From: Nitrosopumilales archaeon CG15_BIG_FIL_POST_REV_8_21_14_020_37_12
GTDB taxonomy: Archaea > Thermoproteota > Nitrososphaeria > Nitrososphaerales > Nitrosopumilaceae
DNA: 12,162 nt
Assembly: GCA_002781805.1 (NCBI GenBank)
Contig: PFFZ01000044.1
Coordinates: 1 to 12,162 of the forward strand
Direction of reading: 5' to 3'
Below the pieces are notes generated by a model. It was not told the DNA's origin, ran no database searches, and saw only the letters and a list, made by a program, of their open reading frames with translations. Position numbers and translations under genes: made by a program. Position 1 is the first letter of the stretch; each line of letters starts with the position of its first letter. Of this stretch, positions 1 to 6,845 are shown piece by piece.

Positions 1-64
1 AATTGTAGAAAAAGTCCGAAAAAACGTTCCTGAAAAAATCAGAATTGAGCGAATAAAAAAATAG
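1..64 (+). CDS. C-terminal tail of an unidentified protein (partial, runs off left edge)
   Basis: Reading the + strand in the frame that ends at TAG (62-64) gives about 20 codons with no stop, ending VPEKIRIERIKK. This highly charged, Lys/Arg/Glu-rich tail looks like the end of a real protein and not random translation. The stop lies 2 bp from the stop codon of the convergent GAPDH gene, which matches the packing of the other convergent pairs here. The protein family cannot be recognised from so short a piece. Confidence is limited by length and rests on the uninterrupted frame, its composition and its position. Confidence 0.5.
   Translation, partial: IVEKVRKNVPEKIRIERIKK
9..62 (-). terminator. 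U-rich terminator region for the GAPDH gene
   Basis: On the minus strand, just past the GAPDH stop, there are repeated T-runs: T7 at 55-61, T6 at 33-38, T6 at 19-24 and T5 at 9-13. Archaeal RNA polymerase commonly stops at U-rich stretches without a hairpin. The runs lie inside the 3' end of the opposing gene. This is inference from base composition only. Confidence 0.35.
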
Positions 65-66
65 TC

Positions 67-1116
67 TTACTTTTTTGCAAAATGTTGTTCCAGCATTTGC
101 TTTTTTTCTTTCATGTGAAATATCGATTCGGTATGAGCAAATGCCTCATCATATGATTTGCCAAACAACATGGCTTGCATCAGCATATGATTTTCAGGAA
201 TAACAATTCCGGTTTGATCATCAGAATACATCATTTGTATCGTGTCGCCAATGGACACAGTCATGTTGGCATGAATGTGAATCATGTTGGTATCAGTAAA
301 ATTAAATCCCATAGTACTTGCATAGTCCCGGACATCTTTTGTGCCTTTGGCAGTCCACAGTGTCGCAACACCAAATTCATTTTTAAAAATGTCATGTATT
401 TCAGATGGGTTTGGAGCATCATCTTTGAAGCGAATATCCATTATGTGCAGATGCATTTGCCTAGTAGGCACTTTAATCGCCCTAACAAACAATGGAGCAT
501 CTTTGCCAAAATAGGTTTTCACATCATCGCCATGATGTGGCTTTTCAGTCATCTCAATTGTGTCTTGAAGTTTTTTCTCTGTTTGTTCAATGTCTGCCCA
601 CCTTCTAACTAATGTAACATCAAAACGAAGCAATCTGTCGCCAAATCTATCTCTTAACGGCTCTAACACCCTACCCATGCCAGTGACATTACAGCTTCCT
701 TGCATGACATGTTTTTTCCCAATGGCCAAATCATAGTTAGCCCTTGAATTAAACAGCAAATCTGAAACAGACTCATCCCCGACAATAGTTTCTCCTCCTT
801 GATAGATGGCCATCAGGTTCTTTGGTTCATAAAGACTTTTTTTATTTCTGTAGCCATACCCACCAGGTGCTGCATCTATGACTAGATCACAGTTATCTAG
901 CGCATCTTCTATAGCACCTGCAATTTTGAGATTTTCAAAGTCTCCCATTTTTCTTTCTGGGACATAAACATCTATTCCTCTAGAATTTGCAACATTGACA
1001 TCTTCATCTGGGGAGTATTTTCCGACACCGATAACTGTAATCTCAGGATCATCTTTAAGAAAAGACGTTATTCTGCTGCCTATAGAACCATACCCATTGA
1101 CAAAAACTTTTTTCAT
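67..1116 (-). CDS. gap: Type II glyceraldehyde-3-phosphate dehydrogenase (archaeal, phosphorylating)
   Basis: The enzyme interconverts glyceraldehyde 3-phosphate and 1,3-bisphosphoglycerate with NAD(P) in the cytoplasm. In an autotrophic archaeon it probably runs in the gluconeogenic direction. The 349 residues are slightly above the usual 334-343 of archaeal GAPDHs. Visible signatures are the N-terminal Rossmann loop NGYGSIG (residues 7-13), the AAPGGYGYRNK and AIYQGGE segments, the catalytic cysteine C142 in SCNVTG, the RRWAD stretch (171-175), HHGDDV (194-199) and the histidine segment VPTRQMHLH (216-224). The SCN-TG and MH-H motifs separate it from the bacterial/eukaryotic class. One oddity is Trp in RRWAD, where I recall Ala in the family. 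A TATA-like element about 25-30 bp upstream of the ATG supports this start and a nearly leaderless mRNA. Its neighbours do not form an operon with it. Confidence 0.93.
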   Translation of the reverse strand: MKKVFVNGYGSIGSRITSFLKDDPEITVIGVGKYSPDEDVNVANSRGIDVYVPERKMGDFENLKIAGAIEDALDNCDLVIDAAPGGYGYRNKKSLYEPKNLMAIYQGGETIVGDESVSDLLFNSRANYDLAIGKKHVMQGSCNVTGMGRVLEPLRDRFGDRLLRFDVTLVRRWADIEQTEKKLQDTIEMTEKPHHGDDVKTYFGKDAPLFVRAIKVPTRQMHLHIMDIRFKDDAPNPSEIHDIFKNEFGVATLWTAKGTKDVRDYASTMGFNFTDTNMIHIHANMTVSIGDTIQMMYSDDQTGIVIPENHMLMQAMLFGKSYDEAFAHTESIFHMKEKKQMLEQHFAKK

Positions 1117-1136
1117 AGTTTTCTAAAATGGTGCCT

Positions 1137-1147
1137 ATTTATTTAGA
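1137..1147 (-). promoter_or_regulatory. Putative TATA box for the GAPDH gene
   Basis: Read on the minus strand, CTAAATAAAT lies about 24-31 bp upstream of the ATG at 1116. This is the archaeal TATA-to-start distance and would give a transcript starting at or very near the ATG. There is no Shine-Dalgarno sequence in front of the gene, which fits leaderless initiation. Confidence 0.4.
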
Positions 1148-1150
1148 TTA

Positions 1151-1164
1151 GTTCAACTATGAAC
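1151..1164. repeat. Short palindrome GTTCA-N4-TGAAC in a divergent promoter region
   Basis: A perfect 5+5 bp inverted repeat with a 4-bp centre sits just upstream of the GAPDH TATA-like box, between the two divergent genes. Its size and position suit a dimeric regulator, but one short copy could arise by chance. Confidence 0.3.
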
Positions 1165-1215
1165 ATTTTTGACACAAAGAAATAGACACTACACACAACA
1201 TGTGTAACAAATTCA

Positions 1216-1225
1216 CATATAATAA
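1216..1225 (+). promoter_or_regulatory. Putative TATA box for the glycosyltransferase/deacetylase cassette
   Basis: The AT-rich element CATATAATAA lies 27-36 bp upstream of the TTG at 1252. Archaeal spacing of about 25 bp from TATA to transcription start would put the RNA 5' end within a few bases of that TTG. This supports the TTG start and a nearly leaderless transcript covering both cassette genes. Confidence 0.5.
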
Positions 1226-1251
1226 CAAAAACCCAATAAGAACTACCAAGA

Positions 1252-3069
1252 TTGAACAAAAATTTACTTGTTGAAAAATTGATTTTGGCAATAAAAGATG
1301 AAAGAGGGGATTGGGGAAGGAATCACTATCTTCTAAAAAGAATAAATGAAGGAAAAGAGATTTTCGACTCTGATAAAAAATACTTGCAAAAAATTTTGCA
1401 AGAAGAAATACCATCAATCGTAGAAAACAAGATGGATATACCAAAAAAGGATCATACGGTATTTTTAAACAAAAAAATGATCAATTGTAGTGAATGTGAT
1501 CAAAAAATTGAATTGCATGACAAATCAGTGAGATACAAGAATAAATGGTATCATAAAAAATGCCACAAAATAGACAACACCAAACAGGAACATGATAATT
1601 CAAATAGTATCTACAAAACAGGCCAAAAAAGAATTGATTCGGTGCAAGTTTCCATTACGGTTGTAATTTTAGTTTTTTTGGTAAGTAGTGTTTATTTCAT
1701 TTTAGGTCCACTAAGTATGATTGCCATGGGTTTGGGAGGCATCTTACTCATATACCATCTTTTCAGCGCACACGCTAAAGCATTTTCAAAAAATAAATCA
1801 GGTATGCGTGGACCATCAATATTTTTGATGTTTTTGTTAATCACTCCATTTATCATTGGAGCAATAATTGCATACGAGGGGTTTTCTCTTTACCAATCAC
1901 CAATACGGATTATTCTCCTATGGGCAATGACTATCTCATTTTGGTCTACAATGTTATTTGTCCCGATGGCAGTATTTAGCAAACATAGAGAGGAGCTTCA
2001 ACCAGATGTAAAATCATATCCAACAATATCAGTAATTATTCCTGCATACAATGAAGAAAAAGTGATCAGACACACCATAGAATCATTAATAGAAACAAAG
2101 TACCCAAAAAAAGAAATTATTTTTGTCAATGACGGAAGCAAAGACAAAACATTAGATATTGCGTCACAATACAAAGACAAAATTACAGTATTAAGCAAAG
2201 AAAACGGAGGCAAGGCATCTGCACTCAATTACGGTTTAGTGTATGCCAAAGGGGAAATTGTGGTAATTGTAGATGCAGATACGATTGTTGGAAGAAATTC
2301 ACTCAAGGAAATGGTAAAGGGTTTCGAAGTAAACGAACATGTTGCAGCTGTGGCAGGAAACATAAAGGTAAGAAACAGAAATAATCTAATTACAAAATGT
2401 CAGGCACTAGAATACATCACAGGAATTCAGATTATAAGACGTGCATTTGACATATTTGGCTCAATTACAATTGTCCCTGGCGCGCTAGGAGCCTTTAAGA
2501 GATCATTTCTCATGGAGGCTGGAATGTACGGAAAAGAAACGATTGTAGAGGATTTTGATCAGACAATAAAATTGCTCAAAGCAGGATTAATCACTCAGGG
2601 AAGCACCAAAGCAACAGCATATACTGAGGCTCCAAGTACAATGAAGGATTTCATTGCACAGAGAAAAAGATGGTATCGAGGAAACATCCAAGTACTAAAA
2701 AGACATTCAGACGCATTAACAAATCCCAGATTCGGACATTTGCAAAGACTGTCATTTCCCTATTTGCTCTTAGGAATGCTAATAACACCAATCATAGGAT
2801 TTACTGCAACAATTAATGCCATAATTGGGATTGTTCAAGGGGACTGGGAATATGTCCTGCAAGTATTTGCAATATTCATCACAGTTCACTATTTAATGTC
2901 GGCATTAGCAATTAAAATCGATGATGAAGATCCAAAATTACTGTGGTATGCGGGTTTTTTGGTATTGGGCTTCAAACAGATTGTAGATTTTTTGCTACTC
3001 AAAGCACTAATAGAACAGATTTCAAGAAAAAAGGCAACTTGGACAAGTGCAAAACGCGTAGGAGTGTAA
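1252..3069 (+). CDS. Membrane family 2 glycosyltransferase (PgaC/IcaA-like) with N-terminal zinc finger
   Basis: This is a processive polysaccharide synthase of the kind that polymerises sugars from UDP-sugars on the cytoplasmic face and passes the chain across the membrane. Residues 12-50 form a small helical charged module (GDWGRNHYLL, SDKKYLQKIL). A LIM-like zinc finger follows (C79, C82, H101, C104/H105). Four hydrophobic segments (about 130-152, 155-175, 186-209, 218-243) precede the GT2 domain, which has VIIPAYNEE (261-269), NDGSKDKT (293-300), DAD (341-343), EDFD (433-436) and QRKRW (470-474), the Q-x-x-R-W motif of processive enzymes. Further membrane segments lie near 500-525, 533-553 and 563-587. 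The TTG start is preferred because the first internal ATG (residue 61) would remove the N-terminal module. The deacetylase gene begins 1 bp after the stop, so the two are probably co-transcribed. The product could be poly-N-acetylglucosamine, another beta-glycan or hyaluronan-like; sequence alone does not fix the sugar. Confidence 0.88.
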   Translation: MNKNLLVEKLILAIKDERGDWGRNHYLLKRINEGKEIFDSDKKYLQKILQEEIPSIVENKMDIPKKDHTVFLNKKMINCSECDQKIELHDKSVRYKNKWYHKKCHKIDNTKQEHDNSNSIYKTGQKRIDSVQVSITVVILVFLVSSVYFILGPLSMIAMGLGGILLIYHLFSAHAKAFSKNKSGMRGPSIFLMFLLITPFIIGAIIAYEGFSLYQSPIRIILLWAMTISFWSTMLFVPMAVFSKHREELQPDVKSYPTISVIIPAYNEEKVIRHTIESLIETKYPKKEIIFVNDGSKDKTLDIASQYKDKITVLSKENGGKASALNYGLVYAKGEIVVIVDADTIVGRNSLKEMVKGFEVNEHVAAVAGNIKVRNRNNLITKCQALEYITGIQIIRRAFDIFGSITIVPGALGAFKRSFLMEAGMYGKETIVEDFDQTIKLLKAGLITQGSTKATAYTEAPSTMKDFIAQRKRWYRGNIQVLKRHSDALTNPRFGHLQRLSFPYLLLGMLITPIIGFTATINAIIGIVQGDWEYVLQVFAIFITVHYLMSALAIKIDDEDPKLLWYAGFLVLGFKQIVDFLLLKALIEQISRKKATWTSAKRVGV

Positions 3070-3070
3070 A

Positions 3071-5005
3071 ATGAATAGGATTAGAATTACATGTCTAATC
3101 GGGATTTTTGTGATTTCTGCACTTTCTTTTCCTTACGTATTTGCAGAATCAGGAGATATTCAAGTTGAAATCAAATACACAAATGGAGACAGGGCAGATT
3201 TCAACGGACTAAAACTGGTAATATACCAAGATAACGATAAGATGCCAATACTACAAAAAATGATGGAGAGAAATCCAGAGGTAATTTCACTGCCAGTTAA
3301 CCACAGATACAAAGTTGAGGTGTTTGGAAATGGAATGTATGCTGATGTTGGGTATGTAGAACTAAAAGACAGCTTTGAGAAATTAGTAATACATACTCCG
3401 CTCACAGGAGGTCTCAAATTCATTATTTTTTATGACGATGGGCAAAAACCAATCCAAGATGCAAGAATAATCATAAAATCTTACGATGGAGAAGAATGGA
3501 GAAGCGGTAAGACCAACACCAATGGAGAAACTCTAAGATACTGGATTCAGCCAACCATCAGACAAACAGATTATTATATTTTAGAGATATATCTAGGAGA
3601 TCTTTTAGTACATACAGAATCACAAATAAAACTACAGGAAGGTATTGCACAGGATAGAAAAATAACCACATCCATTCCCAAAATCGTTGATGATTTAATC
3701 ACTGTATCACTATACAATTCAACATCCCAAAAAATTTCAAATAAAGATGGAGTGTTTTCAGTTATTTTAGAGAATTCAGAAGGAAGTTTCTTGAAGAAAT
3801 CAATGGTGAATTTTAGAGGGGATGCGTATTTTTCAAACATCCCGTCAGGGCAATACACAATGTCTGTTCTCAAAGATGGTGAGGTGAATTCTGACTGGGA
3901 CAGCATGGAAATTGCAATAATTGGAACCAATAACAATTTTGAGATATATAGAAAAAACATAGAGAATGTCAAAAATTTTGATGACATGGTTGAAGAAAAA
4001 GCTCAGTCATGTAATTGCATTGCATTTAGATTTGACGATGTTCAAGATTATTGGCTAAACAAAGTTCAGAAAGAATACATCAATGTATTTACAGAAGAGA
4101 GCGTTCCAGTGACATTGGGAATAATCACTGACTCATTTGGAAATGATCCAATAATTACAGATGCTGTTAAAGAATTACTGAAAAACAACTTGATAGAAGT
4201 GGCAAATCACGGGATTGGTAATTTGCCCTTGACGGATTTCACAAAACAGGAGCAAGAGGAATTGATCCAAAAGTCCATAGACAACATAAGAAAAATTCTA
4301 AATACAGACAGTAGTGTTTTCATACCTCCTCAAAACAAATTCAATAACGATACGACTAGAGTTTTAATCGATAAGGGGATCACGCACCTTAGTTCAAGTT
4401 TAGTTCAGGGCGATACACCACCATTTCCTTTGGAAAATCAAACACTGTACAGATTCCCAGAAATTACATCTACCGGTATTTTTGATGCAGAAAAGAAAAT
4501 GTTCGTAGGAGTAAACCATGAAGATACATTTTCTGAGGCCATGCAAGGATTGGAGAGGTATGGTTTTGCAGTAATCACTTCACACCCACAAGAATTTTCA
4601 ATTGCTAATGAAGGGACATATACAAATGAAGTAAACCGACAACAAATCGATGAACTTCGGCAATTAATTCAGAAGATAAAATCTGAAGAAATCAGAATTG
4701 TACCAATAAGCCAAATCAATATCGATTTAACTCAGACACACATCCCATATTGGATTAAGAACAATGCAGGTTGGTGGGCAGATGGCTCAATTGATGACTC
4801 TACATTTGTTCAGGGAATCCAGTACTTGATCAAAGAAGGAATAATGAACATTCCTCCAACCACACCAAATGCAGGAACTGGTTCCAATGAGATTCCATCG
4901 TGGATTAAGAACAATGCAGGTTGGTGGGCAAACAATCGCATCTCAGATTCTGATTTTGTATCTGGAATAGAGTATCTGATCAAAAACGGAATCATGAAAT
5001 ATTAA
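3071..5005 (+). CDS. Secreted polysaccharide-deacetylase-like protein with beta-sandwich modules and C-terminal WIKNNAGWW repeats
   Basis: Probably an extracytoplasmic enzyme that modifies the glycan made by the upstream synthase. Residues 1-25 are a signal peptide ending VFA|ES. Residues about 28-295 look like beta-sandwich modules of the carboxypeptidase-regulatory/CNA-B type (NTNGET, NIPSGQYTMSV). A NodB-like domain covers about 314-550: CIAFRFDDVQDYW carries the Asp pair D322/D323, VANHGIGN carries H380, FIPPQNKFNND (417-427) replaces the usual R-x-P-Y segment, and ITSHPQEF carries H505. The second metal histidine expected four residues after H380 is N384, so activity may be altered. Two C-terminal units (558-594 and 608-644) share WIKNNAGWWA, then F-V-x-GI-x-YLIK-x-GIM. 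The start is the ATG 1 bp after the glycosyltransferase stop. The 3' end overlaps the convergent regulator gene by 14 bp. Fold assignment is fairly secure; substrate is inferred from context. Confidence 0.8.
   Translation: MNRIRITCLIGIFVISALSFPYVFAESGDIQVEIKYTNGDRADFNGLKLVIYQDNDKMPILQKMMERNPEVISLPVNHRYKVEVFGNGMYADVGYVELKDSFEKLVIHTPLTGGLKFIIFYDDGQKPIQDARIIIKSYDGEEWRSGKTNTNGETLRYWIQPTIRQTDYYILEIYLGDLLVHTESQIKLQEGIAQDRKITTSIPKIVDDLITVSLYNSTSQKISNKDGVFSVILENSEGSFLKKSMVNFRGDAYFSNIPSGQYTMSVLKDGEVNSDWDSMEIAIIGTNNNFEIYRKNIENVKNFDDMVEEKAQSCNCIAFRFDDVQDYWLNKVQKEYINVFTEESVPVTLGIITDSFGNDPIITDAVKELLKNNLIEVANHGIGNLPLTDFTKQEQEELIQKSIDNIRKILNTDSSVFIPPQNKFNNDTTRVLIDKGITHLSSSLVQGDTPPFPLENQTLYRFPEITSTGIFDAEKKMFVGVNHEDTFSEAMQGLERYGFAVITSHPQEFSIANEGTYTNEVNRQQIDELRQLIQKIKSEEIRIVPISQINIDLTQTHIPYWIKNNAGWWADGSIDDSTFVQGIQYLIKEGIMNIPPTTPNAGTGSNEIPSWIKNNAGWWANNRISDSDFVSGIEYLIKNGIMKY
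4742..5002 (+). repeat. Two in-frame C-terminal repeats (WIKNNAGWW type) in the deacetylase-like protein
   Basis: Two units of about 37-40 residues are spaced exactly 50 residues (150 bp) apart. They share IP-x-WIKNNAGWWA, a D-S-x-FV segment and GI-x-YLIK-x-GIM. At the DNA level the 30 bases at 4751-4780 and 4901-4930 are identical, including third codon positions. I know this module from extracellular thaumarchaeal proteins, where it occurs in one or more copies. A cell-surface or S-layer anchoring role is a guess. Confidence 0.85.
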
Positions 5006-5951
5006 GTACTTTGAAACTTTTGCTGATTTTCCATCGCGCATCTTCTAACTTGAATTTATTTTCACACTTTAAACAAAGATAGTCAGTCGATAGATCTGGG
5101 AAAAAATCTTTACAGTCATTGCAAATGTAATGGTTTTGTAATACTCTATAATCCACACCCAGTGCTTTGATTTCTTTACCGCAGTTAGGGCATAAATCGT
5201 TTTCATAAGTTTTTTCTTCAGAAATATTTCCACAGTCATAGTGCTCCAATAACTTGCCCAACTTGAAATTTGAGCCCTTGCATGAAGGACAGTAAAAGAT
5301 TTGAGTTATTTTGACAGAATCACATCGATTGCACGCAATCTCTTTTTTATCACCTAAAGAGATTATCTTTCCATCCTTTTCTAATTTCTCAAGATATGAT
5401 GAAAAAAATTCACTAGAGACACCCAAAACCTGTTCCATCAAACCGATGCTAATTTGGCTTGAAGATTTTAGGAGAAAATCAAGATGTTCAATGATCTTAG
5501 AAGAGTTTTTTTCTTGAATATTGCTTCCTGTCTTGTCAGAATCCTTCTCAAAGAAGGATTGTTCGTTTTCAATTGTATTCATTATAGATTTGAGGTTTTC
5601 AAAACGTATTGGTTTTTCAATATATTGATACACGCCTAAACGAATCAATTCTTTAATTCCCTCGTCATCTTTCTCAGTAGCGGTTTCTAACACAACACGA
5701 GCATTAGGTTGTATTTCCAGTATTTGGGTCAAAATGGAATGGGCATCCATATCAGGCAACATAAAATCCAGGAATACTATCGGGTTTTTCATCTCATCGA
5801 CAAGTTCTTTGAATACAATAATTGCACTATGACCGGTATTACATGCGTGAATGTTTGTATAACCTAATTTTTCAAAATAATTTTTCAGGAGCATACTAAT
5901 AGCAGGACTGTCTTCAACAATCAAAATATCTTCTTTTGAAGCCAACACCAT
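4992..5951 (-). CDS. Response regulator: receiver domain, winged-helix-like linker and zinc-ribbon output domain
   Basis: A cytoplasmic signalling protein of 319 residues. Residues about 7-130 form a CheY-like receiver: acidic pair E13/D14 in IVEDSP, phospho-acceptor D62 in FLDFMLPD, the T90/A91/T92 region and K113 in IEKPI. Residues about 152-200 look like a winged helix (HLDFLL, LGVSSEFFSSYLEKLEKDGKI). The rest has Cys pairs C207/C210, C221/C224, C254/C257, C277/C280 and C293/C296, plus C240. This resembles the thaumarchaeal output domain TackOD1. Another in-frame ATG at 6023 would add 24 hydrophobic residues and cover the divergent promoter. I chose 5951 because the receiver begins a few residues later and a TATA-like box lies 31-39 bp upstream. 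No histidine kinase is adjacent. The output could be DNA or RNA binding, or protein contact. Confidence 0.85.
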   Translation of the reverse strand: MVLASKEDILIVEDSPAISMLLKNYFEKLGYTNIHACNTGHSAIIVFKELVDEMKNPIVFLDFMLPDMDAHSILTQILEIQPNARVVLETATEKDDEGIKELIRLGVYQYIEKPIRFENLKSIMNTIENEQSFFEKDSDKTGSNIQEKNSSKIIEHLDFLLKSSSQISIGLMEQVLGVSSEFFSSYLEKLEKDGKIISLGDKKEIACNRCDSVKITQIFYCPSCKGSNFKLGKLLEHYDCGNISEEKTYENDLCPNCGKEIKALGVDYRVLQNHYICNDCKDFFPDLSTDYLCLKCENKFKLEDARWKISKSFKVLNIS

Positions 5952-5981
5952 ATCAAATAACATCCAAAATAAAAATGACTT

Positions 5982-5990
5982 CATATTTAC
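5982..5990 (-). promoter_or_regulatory. Putative TATA box for the response regulator
   Basis: GTAAATATG on the minus strand lies 31-39 bp upstream of the preferred ATG at 5951. It would give a leader of only a few bases. The same AT-rich stretch read forward (CATATTTAC) lies about 41-49 bp upstream of the divergent oxidoreductase start, so it could serve both genes. Confidence 0.35.
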
Positions 5991-6030
5991 AGCACAAAAG
6001 ACTAAATGGTGTGAAAATTTCAAAGAGTTA

Positions 6031-6732
6031 TTGATTCATGGACCTTCTATAGGAATAGGTGCCGGAATAACTGCAGCTGTAATTTTAGTTGCTTTTTTTA
6101 CGCTAGGTATGACTACCGAAAAAGAACTAGTAATTGAGCCAGCACCCACAATTCAAGAATCTGGACCTCCAAAAGTAACAATGATGACTTTTCTTGATAA
6201 TGGATCACCAACACTAGGAAACCCTAATGCCCCAATCACACTTGTAGAATTTGGCGATTATCAATGCCATTACTGTAATGTTTTTTTCCATAATACGGAG
6301 GAACACATCTTGAAAAATTATGTGGAAACAGGGAAGGTGAAGATGATTTTCAAAGATTATAACATCATCGGACCGGATTCAGTCACTGCTTCACATGGAG
6401 CACATTGTGCAAATGACCAAGGGTTGTTCTGGGAATATCACGACAAGCTATACAGTAACTGGAGTGGGGAAAACAACGGATGGGCATCATCGGAAAATCT
6501 ATTCAAATTTGCTCAAGAAATAGGGCTCAACATGGATCAGTGGTCAGAATGCATGATAAACTCAAAGCATTCTGAAGTCATTCTTGCAAGTAATCAAGAC
6601 GCAAAGATGCTGGAGTTGACAGGAACACCGTCCTTTTTTGTAATAGATCCAAATAACAAAGTTACCAAATTATTTGGAGCACAACCGTATTCGCAATTTG
6701 AGAATATTTTTAATTCAATTCTAGAAAAATAG
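6031..6732 (+). CDS. Membrane-anchored DsbA-like thiol-disulfide oxidoreductase (thioredoxin fold)
   Basis: Likely forms or isomerises disulfides in exported proteins outside the cytoplasmic membrane. The 233 residues begin with an uncleaved signal-anchor helix (about 7-27), followed by a Pro/Glu-rich linker (30-48). The thioredoxin-fold domain has the active site C79-H-Y-C82 in GDYQCHYC and the cis-proline loop TGTP (P200). A long helical insertion carries C126 (GAHCA) and C174 (WSECM), a plausible second cysteine pair. The TTG at 6031 is the best start: the first in-frame ATG (residue 27) would delete the membrane helix, and the overlapping ATGs at 6006 and 6038 are out of frame and soon reach stops. 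It is divergent from the response regulator, with 79 bp between starts. Its partner, a DsbB/VKOR-like enzyme, is not in the window. Confidence 0.87.
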   Translation: MIHGPSIGIGAGITAAVILVAFFTLGMTTEKELVIEPAPTIQESGPPKVTMMTFLDNGSPTLGNPNAPITLVEFGDYQCHYCNVFFHNTEEHILKNYVETGKVKMIFKDYNIIGPDSVTASHGAHCANDQGLFWEYHDKLYSNWSGENNGWASSENLFKFAQEIGLNMDQWSECMINSKHSEVILASNQDAKMLELTGTPSFFVIDPNNKVTKLFGAQPYSQFENIFNSILEK

Positions 6733-6780
6733 AAAAAATCCCGATCAAATTGCATAAAATATAATAAAAATTCCAAAAAG

Positions 6781-6837
6781 TTGCTTTATGAGTAAGATAG
6801 AATTAGCTCAATATCCTTTTATGTGAATAGACGGAGG
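6781..6837 (+). promoter_or_regulatory. Promoter region and Shine-Dalgarno site for HMG-CoA synthase
   Basis: GGAGG at 6833-6837 lies 8 bp before the ATG at 6846 and is a good Shine-Dalgarno sequence, the clearest in this window. A leadered transcript is therefore expected, which favours the TATA-like TGCTTTATGAG at 6782-6792 over CTTTTATG at 6816-6823; the latter would start the RNA after the ribosome site. Confidence 0.5.
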
Positions 6838-6845
6838 CTAGCTTA

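Noticed and set aside
175..612. 145-codon open frame on the + strand inside the GAPDH gene
   Set aside because: It is antisense to a gene with clear catalytic motifs, and its translation is rich in His/Phe/Ile with no domain logic; it is a shadow frame.
1157..1444. 95-codon minus-strand frame crossing the glycosyltransferase start
   Set aside because: It would cover the divergent promoter and oppose the conserved N-terminal module; the Leu/Phe-rich translation is what an AT-rich reverse strand gives.
3574..3987. 137-codon minus-strand frame inside the deacetylase-like gene
   Set aside because: The opposite strand carries continuous beta-sandwich domain sequence; no motif or promoter supports the antisense frame.
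5952..6023. 24-residue N-terminal extension of the response regulator from an upstream ATG
   Set aside because: The added residues are hydrophobic and unlike a receiver domain, would overlap the divergent promoter, and a TATA-like box fits the downstream ATG at 5951.
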